A stretch of 64,000 nucleotides of DNA from positions 351,001-415,000 of the forward strand of contig NZ_AP024745.1 of the NCBI RefSeq assembly GCF_019704555.1, given 5' to 3'. Source of the DNA: Actinoplanes sp. L3-i22 (GTDB taxonomy: Bacteria; Actinomycetota; Actinomycetes; Mycobacteriales; Micromonosporaceae). The notes under the pieces were generated by a model. That model saw only the letters and a program-made list of their open reading frames with translations. It searched no databases and was not told the DNA's origin. Below are positions 8,271 through 17,686 of the stretch, one piece after another. A program made the translations under genes and the position numbers. Each line of letters begins with the position of its first letter. Positions within the stretch are counted from its first letter, which is position 1.

Positions 8271-9470
8271 TCAGGCGGTGGGGCGGGGGGCCGGCGCGGC
8301 GACCGTGAGGTGGTGGAGGCGGCGGGCCAGGGGGAGGGTGAGGATGACGCCGACGACCGGGATGAGGAAGGCGATCCGCAGGCCGATCGGGTCGGAGAGG
8401 GCGCCTAGGAGAACTGCTCCCAGGAGGGCGCCGCCGTAGTTGAACAGGTTCACCCGGGCGATCACCTCGTCGCTGCTCTCCGCGGCGGCTTCGCCGGCGG
8501 CGCTGAAGGCGAGGGGGACCAGGACGCCGACGCCGATGCCGGCGATGGCGAAGCCGGTGATCGCGGCGGGGATCGACGGGATCAGCACGACCAGGCCGCA
8601 GCCGACGCCACAGACCGCGAGCGAGCCGAGGGCCAGGACCACGCGGCCGGTGCGGGGCACCATGTGGTCCGCGACCATGCGGCTGACCAGCACGGCTGCC
8701 TGATAGGCGGCGTAGCCGAGCGGGGCGACGGCGAGCGAGACGCCGAGTACGGTCGCGGATCCCGCGGTGAGCGTGTCCTTCAGGTAGACCGAGCTCCACG
8801 TGCTGACCGCGGAGTCGACCAGGAACGCGGTGAAGATCAGCATGCCGCAGATCCAGACCACCCGCCGGACCGCGCGGCCGCCGGTCTCGTGGACCGCGCT
8901 GGAGCGTTCGGTGCGGCCCGGCTCGAAGGCCCGCCAGCCGGCCAGCCCGACCAGTACCGCGAACGCGGCTGCCGTGCCGACCGCGACCGAAGCACCGCTG
9001 CTGGCCAGGGAACCCGACATGAGCAGGGCGGCGACGATGGCGGCGGCGGTGTATGCGGCGAACAGTCGGCTCATCACGCTGCGGCCCAGCCGGGCCTGGA
9101 TCAGCACGCCCTGCATGCTCAGCGAGGCGTCCACGGTGCCCAGGCCGATCCCGTAGAACAGCAGGATCGTCACGAAGGCGACATTCGGGGTGCCGACCGT
9201 GGTTCCGGCCAGCCCGGCGCCGACCAGGAACAGGCCGCCGGCCAGCGCGTACCGGCTGCCCCAGCGCGCGGCGACCTGATCCGCGACGACTGAGCCGCCG
9301 GCCGCCGCCACGCACACCAGCAGCAGGATCGCCGAGACGAACGCGTCGCTCAGGCCCTGTCGCTCCTTGAACGCGGGCAGCGCGGTGACGACCGCGGCAT
9401 ACCCGAGCCCCTGGGCGGCGTAGCCGGCACCGATCAGGCGTGCCCGGGCCCCGGCGCTCATGTCGTTCAT
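8271..9470 (-). CDS. MFS transporter
   Basis: 399 residues from an ATG at 9470 (MNDMSAGARARLIG), chosen because CGAGG lies five bases before it; an alternative ATG is at 9461. Twelve hydrophobic segments fit the major facilitator fold, with a weak loop 2-3 motif (QVAARWGSRYA). No substrate-specific feature is recognised. It is monocistronic, with repeat copy A and a minisatellite beyond its 3' end. Confidence 0.85.
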   Translation of the reverse strand: MNDMSAGARARLIGAGYAAQGLGYAAVVTALPAFKERQGLSDAFVSAILLLVCVAAAGGSVVADQVAARWGSRYALAGGLFLVGAGLAGTTVGTPNVAFVTILLFYGIGLGTVDASLSMQGVLIQARLGRSVMSRLFAAYTAAAIVAALLMSGSLASSGASVAVGTAAAFAVLVGLAGWRAFEPGRTERSSAVHETGGRAVRRVVWICGMLIFTAFLVDSAVSTWSSVYLKDTLTAGSATVLGVSLAVAPLGYAAYQAAVLVSRMVADHMVPRTGRVVLALGSLAVCGVGCGLVVLIPSIPAAITGFAIAGIGVGVLVPLAFSAAGEAAAESSDEVIARVNLFNYGGALLGAVLLGALSDPIGLRIAFLIPVVGVILTLPLARRLHHLTVAAPAPRPTA

Positions 9471-10023
9471 GGTGCCTCGCTCAGCTTCCCGGCGAACGTC
9501 TTCTGGCACGGCCAGCGACCTTCTGCGCCTTTTGGGCTCCCGGATCACCGGCGCGCGGCCGATGCTCCAGGGACTCCTGGGGCGCTAGCGACGAAAGTCA
9601 CATGCTCGTTCAGCGCAGCATGCCGGGCTCGATCATCAACAGCAACAGATTCCTGTAAAAGAATTCACCTTCCTGATGGGCGTGCGTTTGCCTGGTCACC
9701 TTTGCTTCACCGCAAAGGCAGACAATTCGGGGGTACGGCGTGAGCTCCGCGCCCCAGGCTGTGACCTGCGTGCGAGTCACCCGGGTCGGTTGCCGCGTGC
9801 CGAGCGCCTGCGCCGCCGGCCAATCGCCGCGTCGTCAGATCGTGCGCCGCCACCCGTGCGGCTGGCCGCCGAGGCGGATGGGTGCGTCGGCGGGGTGGGA
9901 CTCCGGGGCTGGCCAGGGGCGGGCGGCGGTCTCGCGGGCGGGCAGCAGGCGCCTCGCGGTCGGGAGCCAGGCGCCGGCCGGGCGGGTGTCGACCGGGCGG
10001 GTCGGGCGCCTCGCAGGGTGGGG
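9471..10023. other. Intergenic stretch of 553 bp without a recognisable gene
   Basis: It lies upstream of the MFS gene and downstream of mqnB, both on the minus strand. It holds an A/T-richer patch at 9645-9665, a probable promoter zone. A perfect hairpin CCTTTGC/GCAAAGG (9699-9705, 9712-9718) has a 6-base loop but no T-run. The part nearest mqnB is G-rich. Open frames here look like compositional artefacts. Confidence 0.6.
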
Positions 10024-10656
10024 TCAGGGGAGGGACTGCAGGGCGGGGGCGGCGGCTCGCAGGGCGGCGAACGCGTCGGCCATCCGCCAGGCCGAGCGGT
10101 CCCGGGGGCCGATCAGGTTGGAGATGGTGCGCAGCTCGGCGAACGGCACGTCGGCTCCGGTGGCGGCGATCGCCACGCCGTAGCCCTCCATCGCCTCGGC
10201 CACCGCCTGCGGGAAGCGGGTCGCCAGGCGGTTCGTCGTCGCGGCCGTGCCGGTCACCGTGCTCAGCGTGAGCACGTCGCCGGGAATCGCGTGCGGGAGC
10301 GCCACCTGGAGGTGTTTGAGCAGCGTGGCGTCGGTTTCCAGGACGCTGCTGCCGAAGCCGAGCTCCTCGATCGGGAGGAAGCCGTCCGGGGATTCGGCGC
10401 CCAGGTCGGCGGCGATCGTCCGGGTGGCCAGGACGGTGCCGCCCACGTCGGCGCGGCCGGGGAAGCCGCCGGCGATGCCGACGCTGATCACGGCTCGGTA
10501 GTCGCGTCGGGCGAGCAGGCGTGCGGTTCCCGCGGCGGCGGCGGTCGGGCCGACCCCGACCGCCTCGACGACGACCAGGCCCGGGTCGAGTATCGGGCGT
10601 AGGGCGTCGGCCTCGGCGGTCACCGCGGTCACGACCAGCACGGGGTTTCGGGTCAC
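10024..10656 (-). CDS. mqnB: Futalosine hydrolase
   Basis: 210 residues of the nucleoside phosphorylase/5'-methylthioadenosine nucleosidase fold. It hydrolyses futalosine to hypoxanthine and dehypoxanthine futalosine, a step of the futalosine menaquinone route. Visible signatures are LVVTAVTAEADAL at the N-terminus, the glycine-rich ISVGIAGGFPGRADVG, and AEAMEGYGVA, the ligand-binding Glu region. The GTG start (10656-10654) overlaps the TGA of the upstream MFS gene (GTGA), so the two are co-translated. mqnD lies about 8 kb away in this window. Confidence 0.9.
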   Translation of the reverse strand: MTRNPVLVVTAVTAEADALRPILDPGLVVVEAVGVGPTAAAAGTARLLARRDYRAVISVGIAGGFPGRADVGGTVLATRTIAADLGAESPDGFLPIEELGFGSSVLETDATLLKHLQVALPHAIPGDVLTLSTVTGTAATTNRLATRFPQAVAEAMEGYGVAIAATGADVPFAELRTISNLIGPRDRSAWRMADAFAALRAAAPALQSLP

Positions 10657-12794
10657 GCGTCGCTGCCCTTCTCGGAGCCGGCGTTCCGTGCCGAGTCGGC
10701 GGAGGACGGGCGGTAGACGTGATACCCCGGCGGCGCCGGAGCCCGGTCGGCGTTCTCCTCGTCAGGCGCGGCACCCGCGCCGAACTGCCTGGTCGGCTCG
10801 CCGGCGGAAGCGCCGAACTGCCTGGTCGGCTCGCCCGCGGAGGCGCTGAACTGCCTGGTCGGCTCGCCGTCGGAGGTGGCTTCGGTGCTGAACTGCCTGG
10901 TCGGCTTCTCGGGGGCGGCGCTGGACGAGGCGGGCTTCTTCGCGGGCTTGCGCTTGCGGCGGCCCCACCAGCCGCGGCCGGTCGGCTCGTCGATCAGGGT
11001 CGGCTCGGTGGTGCGGTCACGGGTGCCCCGCGGCCGGGAGTCGGCGGGACGGCGCTGCGCGGGTGCGCTGTGGCCGGACTGATCAGGAACGGTCGGAGCG
11101 TCCGGCCAGGGGTCGGCAGCCTCGTAGAACAGGTCCTCATCGTCGTCGAGGCGCGCGGAGTCGGCCCGGCGCGCGGAGTCGGCCGGGTGTGCGGAGTCGG
11201 CCGGGTGTGCGGAGCCTGCCGAGCGCGCGGAGTCGGCCGAGCGCGCGGAGTCGGCCGGGTATGCGGAGTCGGCCGCGCGGGCGGCCTCCGGCCGGGGCGA
11301 ATCCGGTCGCGTGGCGGCGGGGCGGGACGGGTCGGCACGTGCCGGGTCGGGTGCGGCGGTGCGCGCGGGATCCGCGACTTCCGCGTCGGGGCTGGCTGAC
11401 GACGTACCGAAGGAGGGGTTTTCGCTGTTCGAATTGTCCGGTCGGCCGGCCAGGCGCTCATTGCGCAGGCGGGCCGCCGACCACCCGGCCCGGGCCGCGG
11501 CCGCCACCGCGAGCAGCGCGGCGAGTGCGACCCCCAGCCGCCCGGTGAGCGGGATCAGCCCGATGCCGCCGCCGGCGACCCAGGCCAGCATCAGGACCGT
11601 CTCCGAGTGGGCGAAGGCGGTCGCCCGGAGACGCTCCGGGACGCGTTCCTGGATGCTCGCGTCGACGGCGAGTTTCGCGATGCCGCTGAAGATGGCGGTG
11701 ACCAGGGCGAGCAGGGCGATCGTGGCCAGGTTGTAGAAGATCGTCGCGAGGATCGCCACGCCGGCGGTGATCACCAGGCCGCTGGACTGTAGCGCGAGCG
11801 GGCGGCGGATGCGCAGGCCGGTGCCGGCGGCGGTGGAGAGGAACGTGCCGACCACGAGCGCGCCGCCGACCACGCCGACCGCGGCGTTCTTGCCGAGATC
11901 CCAGGCGAGGATCGTGGTGTCCACGTCGCCGGCCATGATCGCGAAGGTCATGAAGAGCAGCAGGAAGCCGTAGAGCAGGCGCAGCGACGAGCTGCCGATC
12001 AGGGTGGCCACCACCAGCCGGCCGGAGAGCGGGCGGTCCGAGCCGCGGTCCAGGCCCAGCACGGTGCGCCAGGCGCGCGGCATCGACTCGGGCGGGTCGG
12101 AGTCGGCGCGCGGCGGCAGGCGCAGCGCGACGACCACGCCGGCGAAGAAGATGATGATCGCCACATAGAGCGGCCACTGTGGCCCGAAGCGGAAGGCGAG
12201 CAGGCCGATCGGCGCGACCACGGCGCCGGCGAACGTGCCGTAGACGCTGGCCCGCGCGCCCACCTGGGACAGGCCGACCCCGTCCGGGAGCAGGCGTGGC
12301 ACGGCCGCCGAGCGGGCCACCCCGTAGGCCCGGGACAGCGCCAGCATGCCGAACGCCGCCGGGTAGAGACCCCAGGTGTGCAGGTTGACGGACATCACGT
12401 AGGCGAGAAACGCCCGGCCCAGCATGGTCACCGCCAGGGCGTAGCGCCGGCCGTGCCGGAAGTGGTCGAGCAGCGGGCCGACCACCGGCGCCAGCAGGGC
12501 GAACGGGATCATCGTGATCAGCAGGTACAGCCCGACCTTGCTGCGCGCCTCGCCGAGCGGAACGCTGAAGATGGTGCCGGCCAGCCCGATCGCGATCAGC
12601 GCGTCACCGGCGCAGGAGACCGCGTGCAGGTCGAAGAGCCGGATCATGCCGATCTCGTTGGCGGCGCCACGCGCCCGGACGGTGCCGACCCGGCGGGTCG
12701 CCCAGGCGCCGCCGCGCACGGATCCACGCACCACCAGGCGTACGGCTTTGACGCCGGAGCCGACGGTGCGTCCGAGGGTAGGAAGCAGCGGCAT
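10653..12794 (-). CDS. MFS-type membrane protein with long repetitive disordered tail
   Basis: 713 residues. The first ~445 form an MFS-like 12-helix membrane domain. The last ~265 are low complexity: a Pro/Ala/Asp block with many hexads of the ADSARS type (about 11150-11290), a basic RKRKPAKKPA patch, then four PTRQF units (three as GEPTRQF), ending PGYHVYRPSSADSA and a short charged end. The ATG at 12794 is favoured by an AGGA eight bases upstream; an ATG nine bases earlier is possible. It is translationally coupled to mqnB downstream, which may hint at a quinone- or purine-related role; this is inference. It is divergent from the DUF3027 gene. Confidence 0.8.
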   Translation of the reverse strand: MPLLPTLGRTVGSGVKAVRLVVRGSVRGGAWATRRVGTVRARGAANEIGMIRLFDLHAVSCAGDALIAIGLAGTIFSVPLGEARSKVGLYLLITMIPFALLAPVVGPLLDHFRHGRRYALAVTMLGRAFLAYVMSVNLHTWGLYPAAFGMLALSRAYGVARSAAVPRLLPDGVGLSQVGARASVYGTFAGAVVAPIGLLAFRFGPQWPLYVAIIIFFAGVVVALRLPPRADSDPPESMPRAWRTVLGLDRGSDRPLSGRLVVATLIGSSSLRLLYGFLLLFMTFAIMAGDVDTTILAWDLGKNAAVGVVGGALVVGTFLSTAAGTGLRIRRPLALQSSGLVITAGVAILATIFYNLATIALLALVTAIFSGIAKLAVDASIQERVPERLRATAFAHSETVLMLAWVAGGGIGLIPLTGRLGVALAALLAVAAAARAGWSAARLRNERLAGRPDNSNSENPSFGTSSASPDAEVADPARTAAPDPARADPSRPAATRPDSPRPEAARAADSAYPADSARSADSARSAGSAHPADSAHPADSARRADSARLDDDEDLFYEAADPWPDAPTVPDQSGHSAPAQRRPADSRPRGTRDRTTEPTLIDEPTGRGWWGRRKRKPAKKPASSSAAPEKPTRQFSTEATSDGEPTRQFSASAGEPTRQFGASAGEPTRQFGAGAAPDEENADRAPAPPGYHVYRPSSADSARNAGSEKGSDA

Positions 12795-12896
12795 GGCAAC
12801 CATCCTGACTGATCCAGGCGACCTTCGTACGCTGCTGTCCACAGGTATGTGGGGAGTCGTTGTGACCAATGGGGCCCGGTAGGCAACAATGGGCGG

Positions 12897-13718
12897 GTGA
12901 CCTCCAGGACCACCACCCGCGCCGCCCGACTCGACCAGGTCTGTGCCGATGCCGTCGGGGTGGCCCGTGGCGCGATCACCGATGTGGACCCGGCAGACAT
13001 CGGTGAGCATTTGGAGGCGGTCGCCGAGGGCGACCGTGTCGTGACTCACTTCTTCGATTCCCACCTCGACGGCTACCGGGGCTGGCGCTGGGCGGTGACC
13101 GTGACCCGGGTGCCGCGCAGCCGGCACGTCACGATCTGCGAGACCGTGCTGCTGCCCGGGCCGGACGCGCTGCTCGCCCCCGGCTGGGTGCCGTGGAACG
13201 AGCGGGTCCAGCCCGGCGACCTGGGTGTCGGCGACCTGATGCCGACCGCGCCGGACGACGACCGCCTGACCCCCGGCTACGTGCTGAGCGACGACGCCGC
13301 GGTCGAGGCGGTCTCCTGGGAGCTCGGCCTGGGCCGCTCCCGGGTGATGTCCAAGGACGGCCGGATGGAGACCGCCCAGCGGTGGTACGACAGCGACGCC
13401 GGCCCGGAGGCGCCGATCTCGACCGCCGCCCCGCGCAACGCGCGCTGTGGGGCCTGCGGGTTCTACCTGCCGCTGGCCGGTTCGATGCGGCAGATGTTCG
13501 GGGTCTGCGGCAACCTCTACGCGCCGGACGACGGCCGCGCGGTCAGCGCCGATCACGGCTGCGGCGCACACTCGGAGGCGCTGCTGGCCACCGTCGAGCA
13601 CCCGGTCGACGAGCTGCCCACGGTCTACGACGACAGCGAGGTGGAGGCGGTGGCGGTCAGCCGCGGCCACGGCTCGGTCGAGTCAGGCGAGCCGGCCGAG
13701 GATTACGGCCACAGCTAA
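12897..13718 (+). CDS. DUF3027 family protein
   Basis: 273 residues from a GTG at 12897. It matches the actinobacterial DUF3027 family as I recall it (LDQVCADAVGVARGAI, HFFDSHLDGYRGWRWAVTV, CETVLLPG). A cysteine-rich segment, CGACGFYLPLAGS followed by two further Cys and a His near the C-terminus, looks like a possible zinc site. No signal peptide or membrane segment is present. Function is unknown. It is divergent from the MFS gene and its stop overlaps the convergent DUF2530 gene. Confidence 0.85.
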   Translation: MTSRTTTRAARLDQVCADAVGVARGAITDVDPADIGEHLEAVAEGDRVVTHFFDSHLDGYRGWRWAVTVTRVPRSRHVTICETVLLPGPDALLAPGWVPWNERVQPGDLGVGDLMPTAPDDDRLTPGYVLSDDAAVEAVSWELGLGRSRVMSKDGRMETAQRWYDSDAGPEAPISTAAPRNARCGACGFYLPLAGSMRQMFGVCGNLYAPDDGRAVSADHGCGAHSEALLATVEHPVDELPTVYDDSEVEAVAVSRGHGSVESGEPAEDYGHS

Positions 13719-14017
13719 GAGGCGCGGAACTCGGGGTGGGACAGCGCCCGGCGGCGCTTCCGGTTCCGATCGTGCACGATCATCGTGATCAGGCCGGGGA
13801 TCCCCACCAGGAACCCGGCCACGCTGGTGTCCAGCCATGAGTCGGGTGCGTCGGCGAGCAGGCAGACGATCGTGGCCACGACGAAGGCGCCCAGACCGGC
13901 GAGGGCGAACGGGACCATCGGCGGGTCCAGCGGTTCGACGCGTGGTTTGGTGCCGGTCACGACGGACAGGCCGGACGGCGGATCGTCAGCCCGGGCCGCG
14001 GGGGACAGGTCACTCAC
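13715..14017 (-). CDS. DUF2530 small membrane protein
   Basis: 100 residues with two hydrophobic segments (about 35-52 and 62-78) and a basic C-terminus (HDRNRKRRRALSHPEFRAS). The pattern agrees with DUF2530, an actinobacterial family of unknown function. GTG start. Its last codons overlap the 3' end of the convergent DUF3027 gene by 4 bases. Confidence 0.8.
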   Translation of the reverse strand: MSDLSPAARADDPPSGLSVVTGTKPRVEPLDPPMVPFALAGLGAFVVATIVCLLADAPDSWLDTSVAGFLVGIPGLITMIVHDRNRKRRRALSHPEFRAS

Positions 14018-14150
14018 TCCGTCAGGGTAAGGCCATTACGGAACGTCTCGGCGCAGGACGTGAGAGTTGTAACATCACTCTGCTTTTGCCGAGGTCAGCC
14101 GGGTCTGGGAACATGCGCGCGTCCTCAGTGTGCCACCCGAAAGGGCAAGC

Positions 14151-15575
14151 ATGTCCACGCAGAACGGTTTCGACCGCTTCTTCCAGATCACCGAGCGCGG
14201 CTCAACGTTGAGCCGCGAGGTCCGTGGCGGGTTCGTCACGTTCTTCACGATGGCGTACATCGTCGTGCTCAACCCCCTGATCCTGGCCGGGGGTGCCGAC
14301 CAGAAGGGCGCCCACCTGCCGCTGGCCGCGCTCGCCGCCGGCACCGCGCTGGTCGCCGGCGTGATGACCATCCTGATGGGCGTGGTCGCCCGCTTCCCGC
14401 TCGCGCTGGCCGCCGGGCTGGGCGTGAACGCGCTTGTCGCGTACGAGATCGCCCCGCAGATGACCTGGGCCGACGCGATGGGTCTGGTCGTCATCGAGGG
14501 CCTGCTGATCGGTGTGCTCGTGCTCACCGGGCTGCGGACGATGGTGTTCAAGGCCGTACCCACGCAGCTCAAGACCGCCATCGGGGTGGGCATCGGCCTG
14601 TTCCTGATGATCATCGGGCTGGTCGACTCGGGCTTCGTGCACCGCGTCCCGGACGCGTCGAACACCACCGTCCCGGTCGAGCTCGGCCTCGGCGGCAAGC
14701 TGCTCACCTGGCCGACCCTGGTCTTCTCGATCGGCCTGCTGTTCACGCTGGTGCTCTTCGTCCGCAAGATCAAGGGCGCGATCCTGATCGGCATCCTGGG
14801 CACCACGGTGCTGGCCATCGTGGTGGAGGCGATCACCGGCGTCGGCTCGGTCGTCACCAACCCGCACGGCTGGTCGCTGAACGTGCCGAAGATGCCGGAG
14901 AAGATCGTCGACACCCCGGACCTGTCGCTGCTCGGGCACTTCAACGTGCTCGGCTCGTGGCAGCACGCCGGCTGGCTGGTCGCGCTGATGTTCGTCTTCA
15001 CGCTGCTGGTGGCGGACTTCTTCGACACCATGGGCACGATGGTCGCGGTCGGGCAGGAGGGCGAGATGCTCGACGCCGAGGGTATGCCGCCGCGTACCCG
15101 GGAAATTCTGCTTGTCGATTCTCTTGCCGCCGCGGCGGGTGGCGCGGCGAGCGTCTCCAGCAACACCTCGTTCGTGGAGAGCGCCTCCGGCGTCGGCGAG
15201 GGCGCCCGCACCGGCGTGGCGAACCTGGTCACCGGCGGGCTGTTCCTGCTGGCCATGTTCTTCGCGCCGCTGGTGCAGGTGGTGCCGTTCGAGGCGGCGT
15301 CGACGGCGCTGGTCGTGGTCGGCTTCCTGATGATGACGTCGGTCCGGCAGATCGACTGGACCGACTGGACGATCGCGGTGCCGGCGTTCCTGACGATCAC
15401 GATCATGCCGTTCACGTACTCGATCTCGAACGGCATCGGGGCGGGGATCATCTCGTTCGTCGTCCTGAAGGCCACCACCGGCAAGGCGAAAGAGATCCAC
15501 CCCATCCTGTACGGGGTCGCCGTCCTGTTCGTGCTCTATTTCGCCCGGGGTCCGCTGGAAGCCTGGGTGCTCTGA
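14151..15575 (+). CDS. NCS2-family purine (hypoxanthine/guanine) permease, AzgA/PbuG type
   Basis: 474 residues. The AzgA-like start FDRFFQITERGSTLSREVRGGFVTFFTMAYIVVLNP, the DFFDTMGTMVAV segment and the SSNTSFVESASGVGEGARTG motif identify the nucleobase-cation symporter-2 (PbuG/AzgA) branch. It should import hypoxanthine, guanine or adenine with protons. ATG at 14151 with a weak AAGGG upstream. A strong hairpin at 15584-15617 probably ends the transcript. Confidence 0.9.
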   Translation: MSTQNGFDRFFQITERGSTLSREVRGGFVTFFTMAYIVVLNPLILAGGADQKGAHLPLAALAAGTALVAGVMTILMGVVARFPLALAAGLGVNALVAYEIAPQMTWADAMGLVVIEGLLIGVLVLTGLRTMVFKAVPTQLKTAIGVGIGLFLMIIGLVDSGFVHRVPDASNTTVPVELGLGGKLLTWPTLVFSIGLLFTLVLFVRKIKGAILIGILGTTVLAIVVEAITGVGSVVTNPHGWSLNVPKMPEKIVDTPDLSLLGHFNVLGSWQHAGWLVALMFVFTLLVADFFDTMGTMVAVGQEGEMLDAEGMPPRTREILLVDSLAAAAGGAASVSSNTSFVESASGVGEGARTGVANLVTGGLFLLAMFFAPLVQVVPFEAASTALVVVGFLMMTSVRQIDWTDWTIAVPAFLTITIMPFTYSISNGIGAGIISFVVLKATTGKAKEIHPILYGVAVLFVLYFARGPLEAWVL

Positions 15576-15583
15576 TCCACCGG

Positions 15584-15617
15584 CCGTCACCGGGTGCGCT
15601 AGCGTGCCCGGTGACGG
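15584..15617 (+). terminator. Hairpin terminator after purine permease gene
   Basis: Perfect 11-bp arms CCGTCACCGGG and CCCGGTGACGG around a 12-base loop, starting 9 bases after the stop codon. TTCTAA follows; there is no long T-run, common in GC-rich actinobacteria. Confidence 0.75.
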
Positions 15618-15642
15618 TTCTAACATGGTCGAATACATGTCG

Positions 15643-15673
15643 TTAGCCATGCTCATTAGCTAGGCTAAGTATC
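15643..15673 (+). promoter_or_regulatory. marR promoter with overlapping palindromic operator
   Basis: TTAGC-TAG-GCTAA (15656-15668) is a perfect 13-bp palindrome, and a further TTAGCC half-site lies at 15643-15648. The candidate -10 TAGGCT (15661-15666) sits inside the palindrome, seven bases before the GTG of marR. This is the arrangement expected for autorepression of a leaderless marR transcript. Confidence 0.55.
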
Positions 15674-16120
15674 GTGACGGAGCGGGTGATGACGACGGAA
15701 CGCACAGCGGAATCGCTCGCCAAGACGCTGCGGGACGCGATCATCCGGTTCAGCCGGCGGGTCCGGCAGGCCCGGCCGGTCGGCGACCTGACGTTCAGTC
15801 AGCTCTCCGCGCTGACCAGCCTTCAACTGCACGGCGCGCTCACTCCCCGTGAGCTCGCCGATGTGGAACGGGTGCAGCCCCCGACGATGACGAAGATCGT
15901 CGGCAAGCTGGAGGATCGCGGGCTGGTGGCACGGACGCCGCATCCCACCGACGGGCGCCAGGTGATCCTGGCCGCCACCGACGAGGGACGCGCGGTCTAC
16001 GCGGTGCATGAGAACGCCCGCAACGAGTGGCTGGCCGTGCAGTTGGACCAGCTCAGCCCGGAAGAACGGGACACCCTGGCCCGCGCTGCGGAAATTCTGC
16101 AACGCGTCGCCCGCGCCTGA
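15674..16120 (+). CDS. MarR-family transcriptional regulator
   Basis: 148 residues. The winged helix is clear: LTPRELADVERVQPPTMTKIVGKLEDRGLV (recognition helix) and the wing with ARTPHPTDGRQVILAATDEG. The GTG at 15674 would be leaderless; an ATG at 15689 with GGAG six bases ahead is an alternative. The palindrome over its promoter suggests autoregulation. The MFS exporter gene starts 72 bp downstream in the same direction, the common MarR/efflux pairing. The ligand is unknown. Confidence 0.85.
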   Translation: MTERVMTTERTAESLAKTLRDAIIRFSRRVRQARPVGDLTFSQLSALTSLQLHGALTPRELADVERVQPPTMTKIVGKLEDRGLVARTPHPTDGRQVILAATDEGRAVYAVHENARNEWLAVQLDQLSPEERDTLARAAEILQRVARA

Positions 16121-16192
16121 CTCGCCCGGTCCGGACGTTCCGCTTCGTCACACGACGATGACGCGTACGACCGAGGCGAGGAGGCACACCGC

Positions 16193-17686
16193 ATGCGGGC
16201 AGTGCTGGACACGACATTCCGATCCCTGCGAGTCCGGAACTATCGCCTCTTCTCCCTCGGGCAGCTGATCAAGCTGGTCGGCGTGTGGACGATGTTCACC
16301 GCGCAGGACTGGCTGGTCCTGGATCTCTCGAACAACTCACCCGGCGCGCTCGGCGCGGTCACCGCCCTGCAGTTCGTCCCGGTGATGCTGCTCACGCTCT
16401 ACAGCGGGCGGCTGGCCGACCGCTACGACAAGCGCAAGCTCCTGATCATCGCGAACACGGTCTTCGCGGCCACCGCCATCGCGTTCGCGATCATCGTGGC
16501 GTCCGGCATCGTGCAGCTCTGGCACGTCTTCCTGTTCGCCCTGCTGTTCGGCATCGCGAACTCGGTGGAGACCCCGGTCCGCCAGGCGTTCGTCTCCGAG
16601 CTGGTCGAGTTGCCGCTGCTGCCGAACGCGCTGGCGCTTTCCGCGGCCACCTTCAACTCGGCGCGCATCGGTGGGCCGGCGCTGGCCGGCGTGCTGCTGG
16701 CCGCGTTCCCCATGCGCGTGGTGTTCCTGCTCGCGACGGTGCTGGCGATCGCGCCGATCTTCACCTACACCCGGATGAACACCACCGAGCTGCACGGCAT
16801 CGAGCGCAAGGACCGCGGCAACGCCAAGGTCCTGGACGGTCTGAAGTACGTCGGGAAGCGTGCCGACCTGGTCCTCCCGATCGCCCTGATGGCCGTGGTC
16901 GGCATGATCGGCTTCAACTTCCCGGTCACCCTGGCCGCCCTCGCGAAGATCAACTTCCACGCCGGGGCCTCGTCGTTCGGGCTGCTCACCACGGCGCTGG
17001 CGGTGGGCGCGCTCGGCGGTGCGCTGGCCGGCAGCGCCCGGCGGGCCCGTCCCGGGGCGTACCGGGTGATCGGCGCCGCCATCGCCTTCGGCGTACTGGA
17101 GTTCGCGGTCGGGTTCGCGCCGAACTTCGTGGTCGCGATGCTGCTCCTGGTGCCGACCGGGTTCTTCTCGATCTACCTGGCGCAGGCCGCGAACCACCGG
17201 GTGCAGATGGGGGTGGACGCGGCGTTCCGGGGGCGGGTGATGGCGCTCTACGTGCTGGTCTTCCTCGGCACGACGCCGATCGGGGCGTCGCTGGCCGGCT
17301 GGTGGGGGGAGCAGTTCGGGGTGCCGTCCAGCATCTGGGCGGGCGGGCTGATCTCGTTCCTGGCCGGGGTGGTGGCGCTGGTCTGGCAGCTGCGGACCAG
17401 CGGGGAGCGGTTACGGATCCGGGTGTGGCCGCGGCCCGGCATGCGCTTGATCGACGCCCCGACGTCGGCCGGCAGCGCTCCGGTGCCGGCTGACGGCATT
17501 GCGCATGCGGCGGCCGGCGGTCTGGTGCCGGCTTTGGTGGACGCGCGCCCGCCGACGCACGCCGAGCCTGCCGTCCCCGGCGCGGTTGTTTCCGCGGTGG
17601 TGCCCGCCGGCTCCGCGGGCAAGCCGACCGACATCGCGATGCGGGTTCGCCTGCCCCGAAAGCCGGAACCGGTCGCCCGCGCTTGA
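16193..17686 (+). CDS. MFS exporter, DHA3/EntS-like, paired with MarR
   Basis: 497 residues, of which about 410 form the 12-helix domain and the rest a Pro/Ala-rich tail. The opening SLRVRNYRLFSLGQLIKLVGVWTMFTAQDWLVLDLS and the loop motif GRLADRYDKRKLL resemble the MFS_3 (EntS-like) exporters. AGGAGG lies eight bases before the ATG. Adjacent to marR and probably controlled by it. It is likely an exporter of a hydrophobic compound or siderophore-like molecule; the substrate is unknown. Confidence 0.85.
   Translation: MRAVLDTTFRSLRVRNYRLFSLGQLIKLVGVWTMFTAQDWLVLDLSNNSPGALGAVTALQFVPVMLLTLYSGRLADRYDKRKLLIIANTVFAATAIAFAIIVASGIVQLWHVFLFALLFGIANSVETPVRQAFVSELVELPLLPNALALSAATFNSARIGGPALAGVLLAAFPMRVVFLLATVLAIAPIFTYTRMNTTELHGIERKDRGNAKVLDGLKYVGKRADLVLPIALMAVVGMIGFNFPVTLAALAKINFHAGASSFGLLTTALAVGALGGALAGSARRARPGAYRVIGAAIAFGVLEFAVGFAPNFVVAMLLLVPTGFFSIYLAQAANHRVQMGVDAAFRGRVMALYVLVFLGTTPIGASLAGWWGEQFGVPSSIWAGGLISFLAGVVALVWQLRTSGERLRIRVWPRPGMRLIDAPTSAGSAPVPADGIAHAAAGGLVPALVDARPPTHAEPAVPGAVVSAVVPAGSAGKPTDIAMRVRLPRKPEPVARA

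Noticed and set aside
9699..9718. Terminator CCTTTGC/GCAAAGG
   Set aside because: The hairpin is perfect, but it lies upstream of a minus-strand gene and about 300 bp beyond mqnB without a T-run, so no function could be assigned.
10653..13670. One very large minus-strand protein of about 1000 residues
   Set aside because: The part beyond 12803 lies antisense to the DUF3027 gene and is compositional; the MFS start with Shine-Dalgarno is at 12794.
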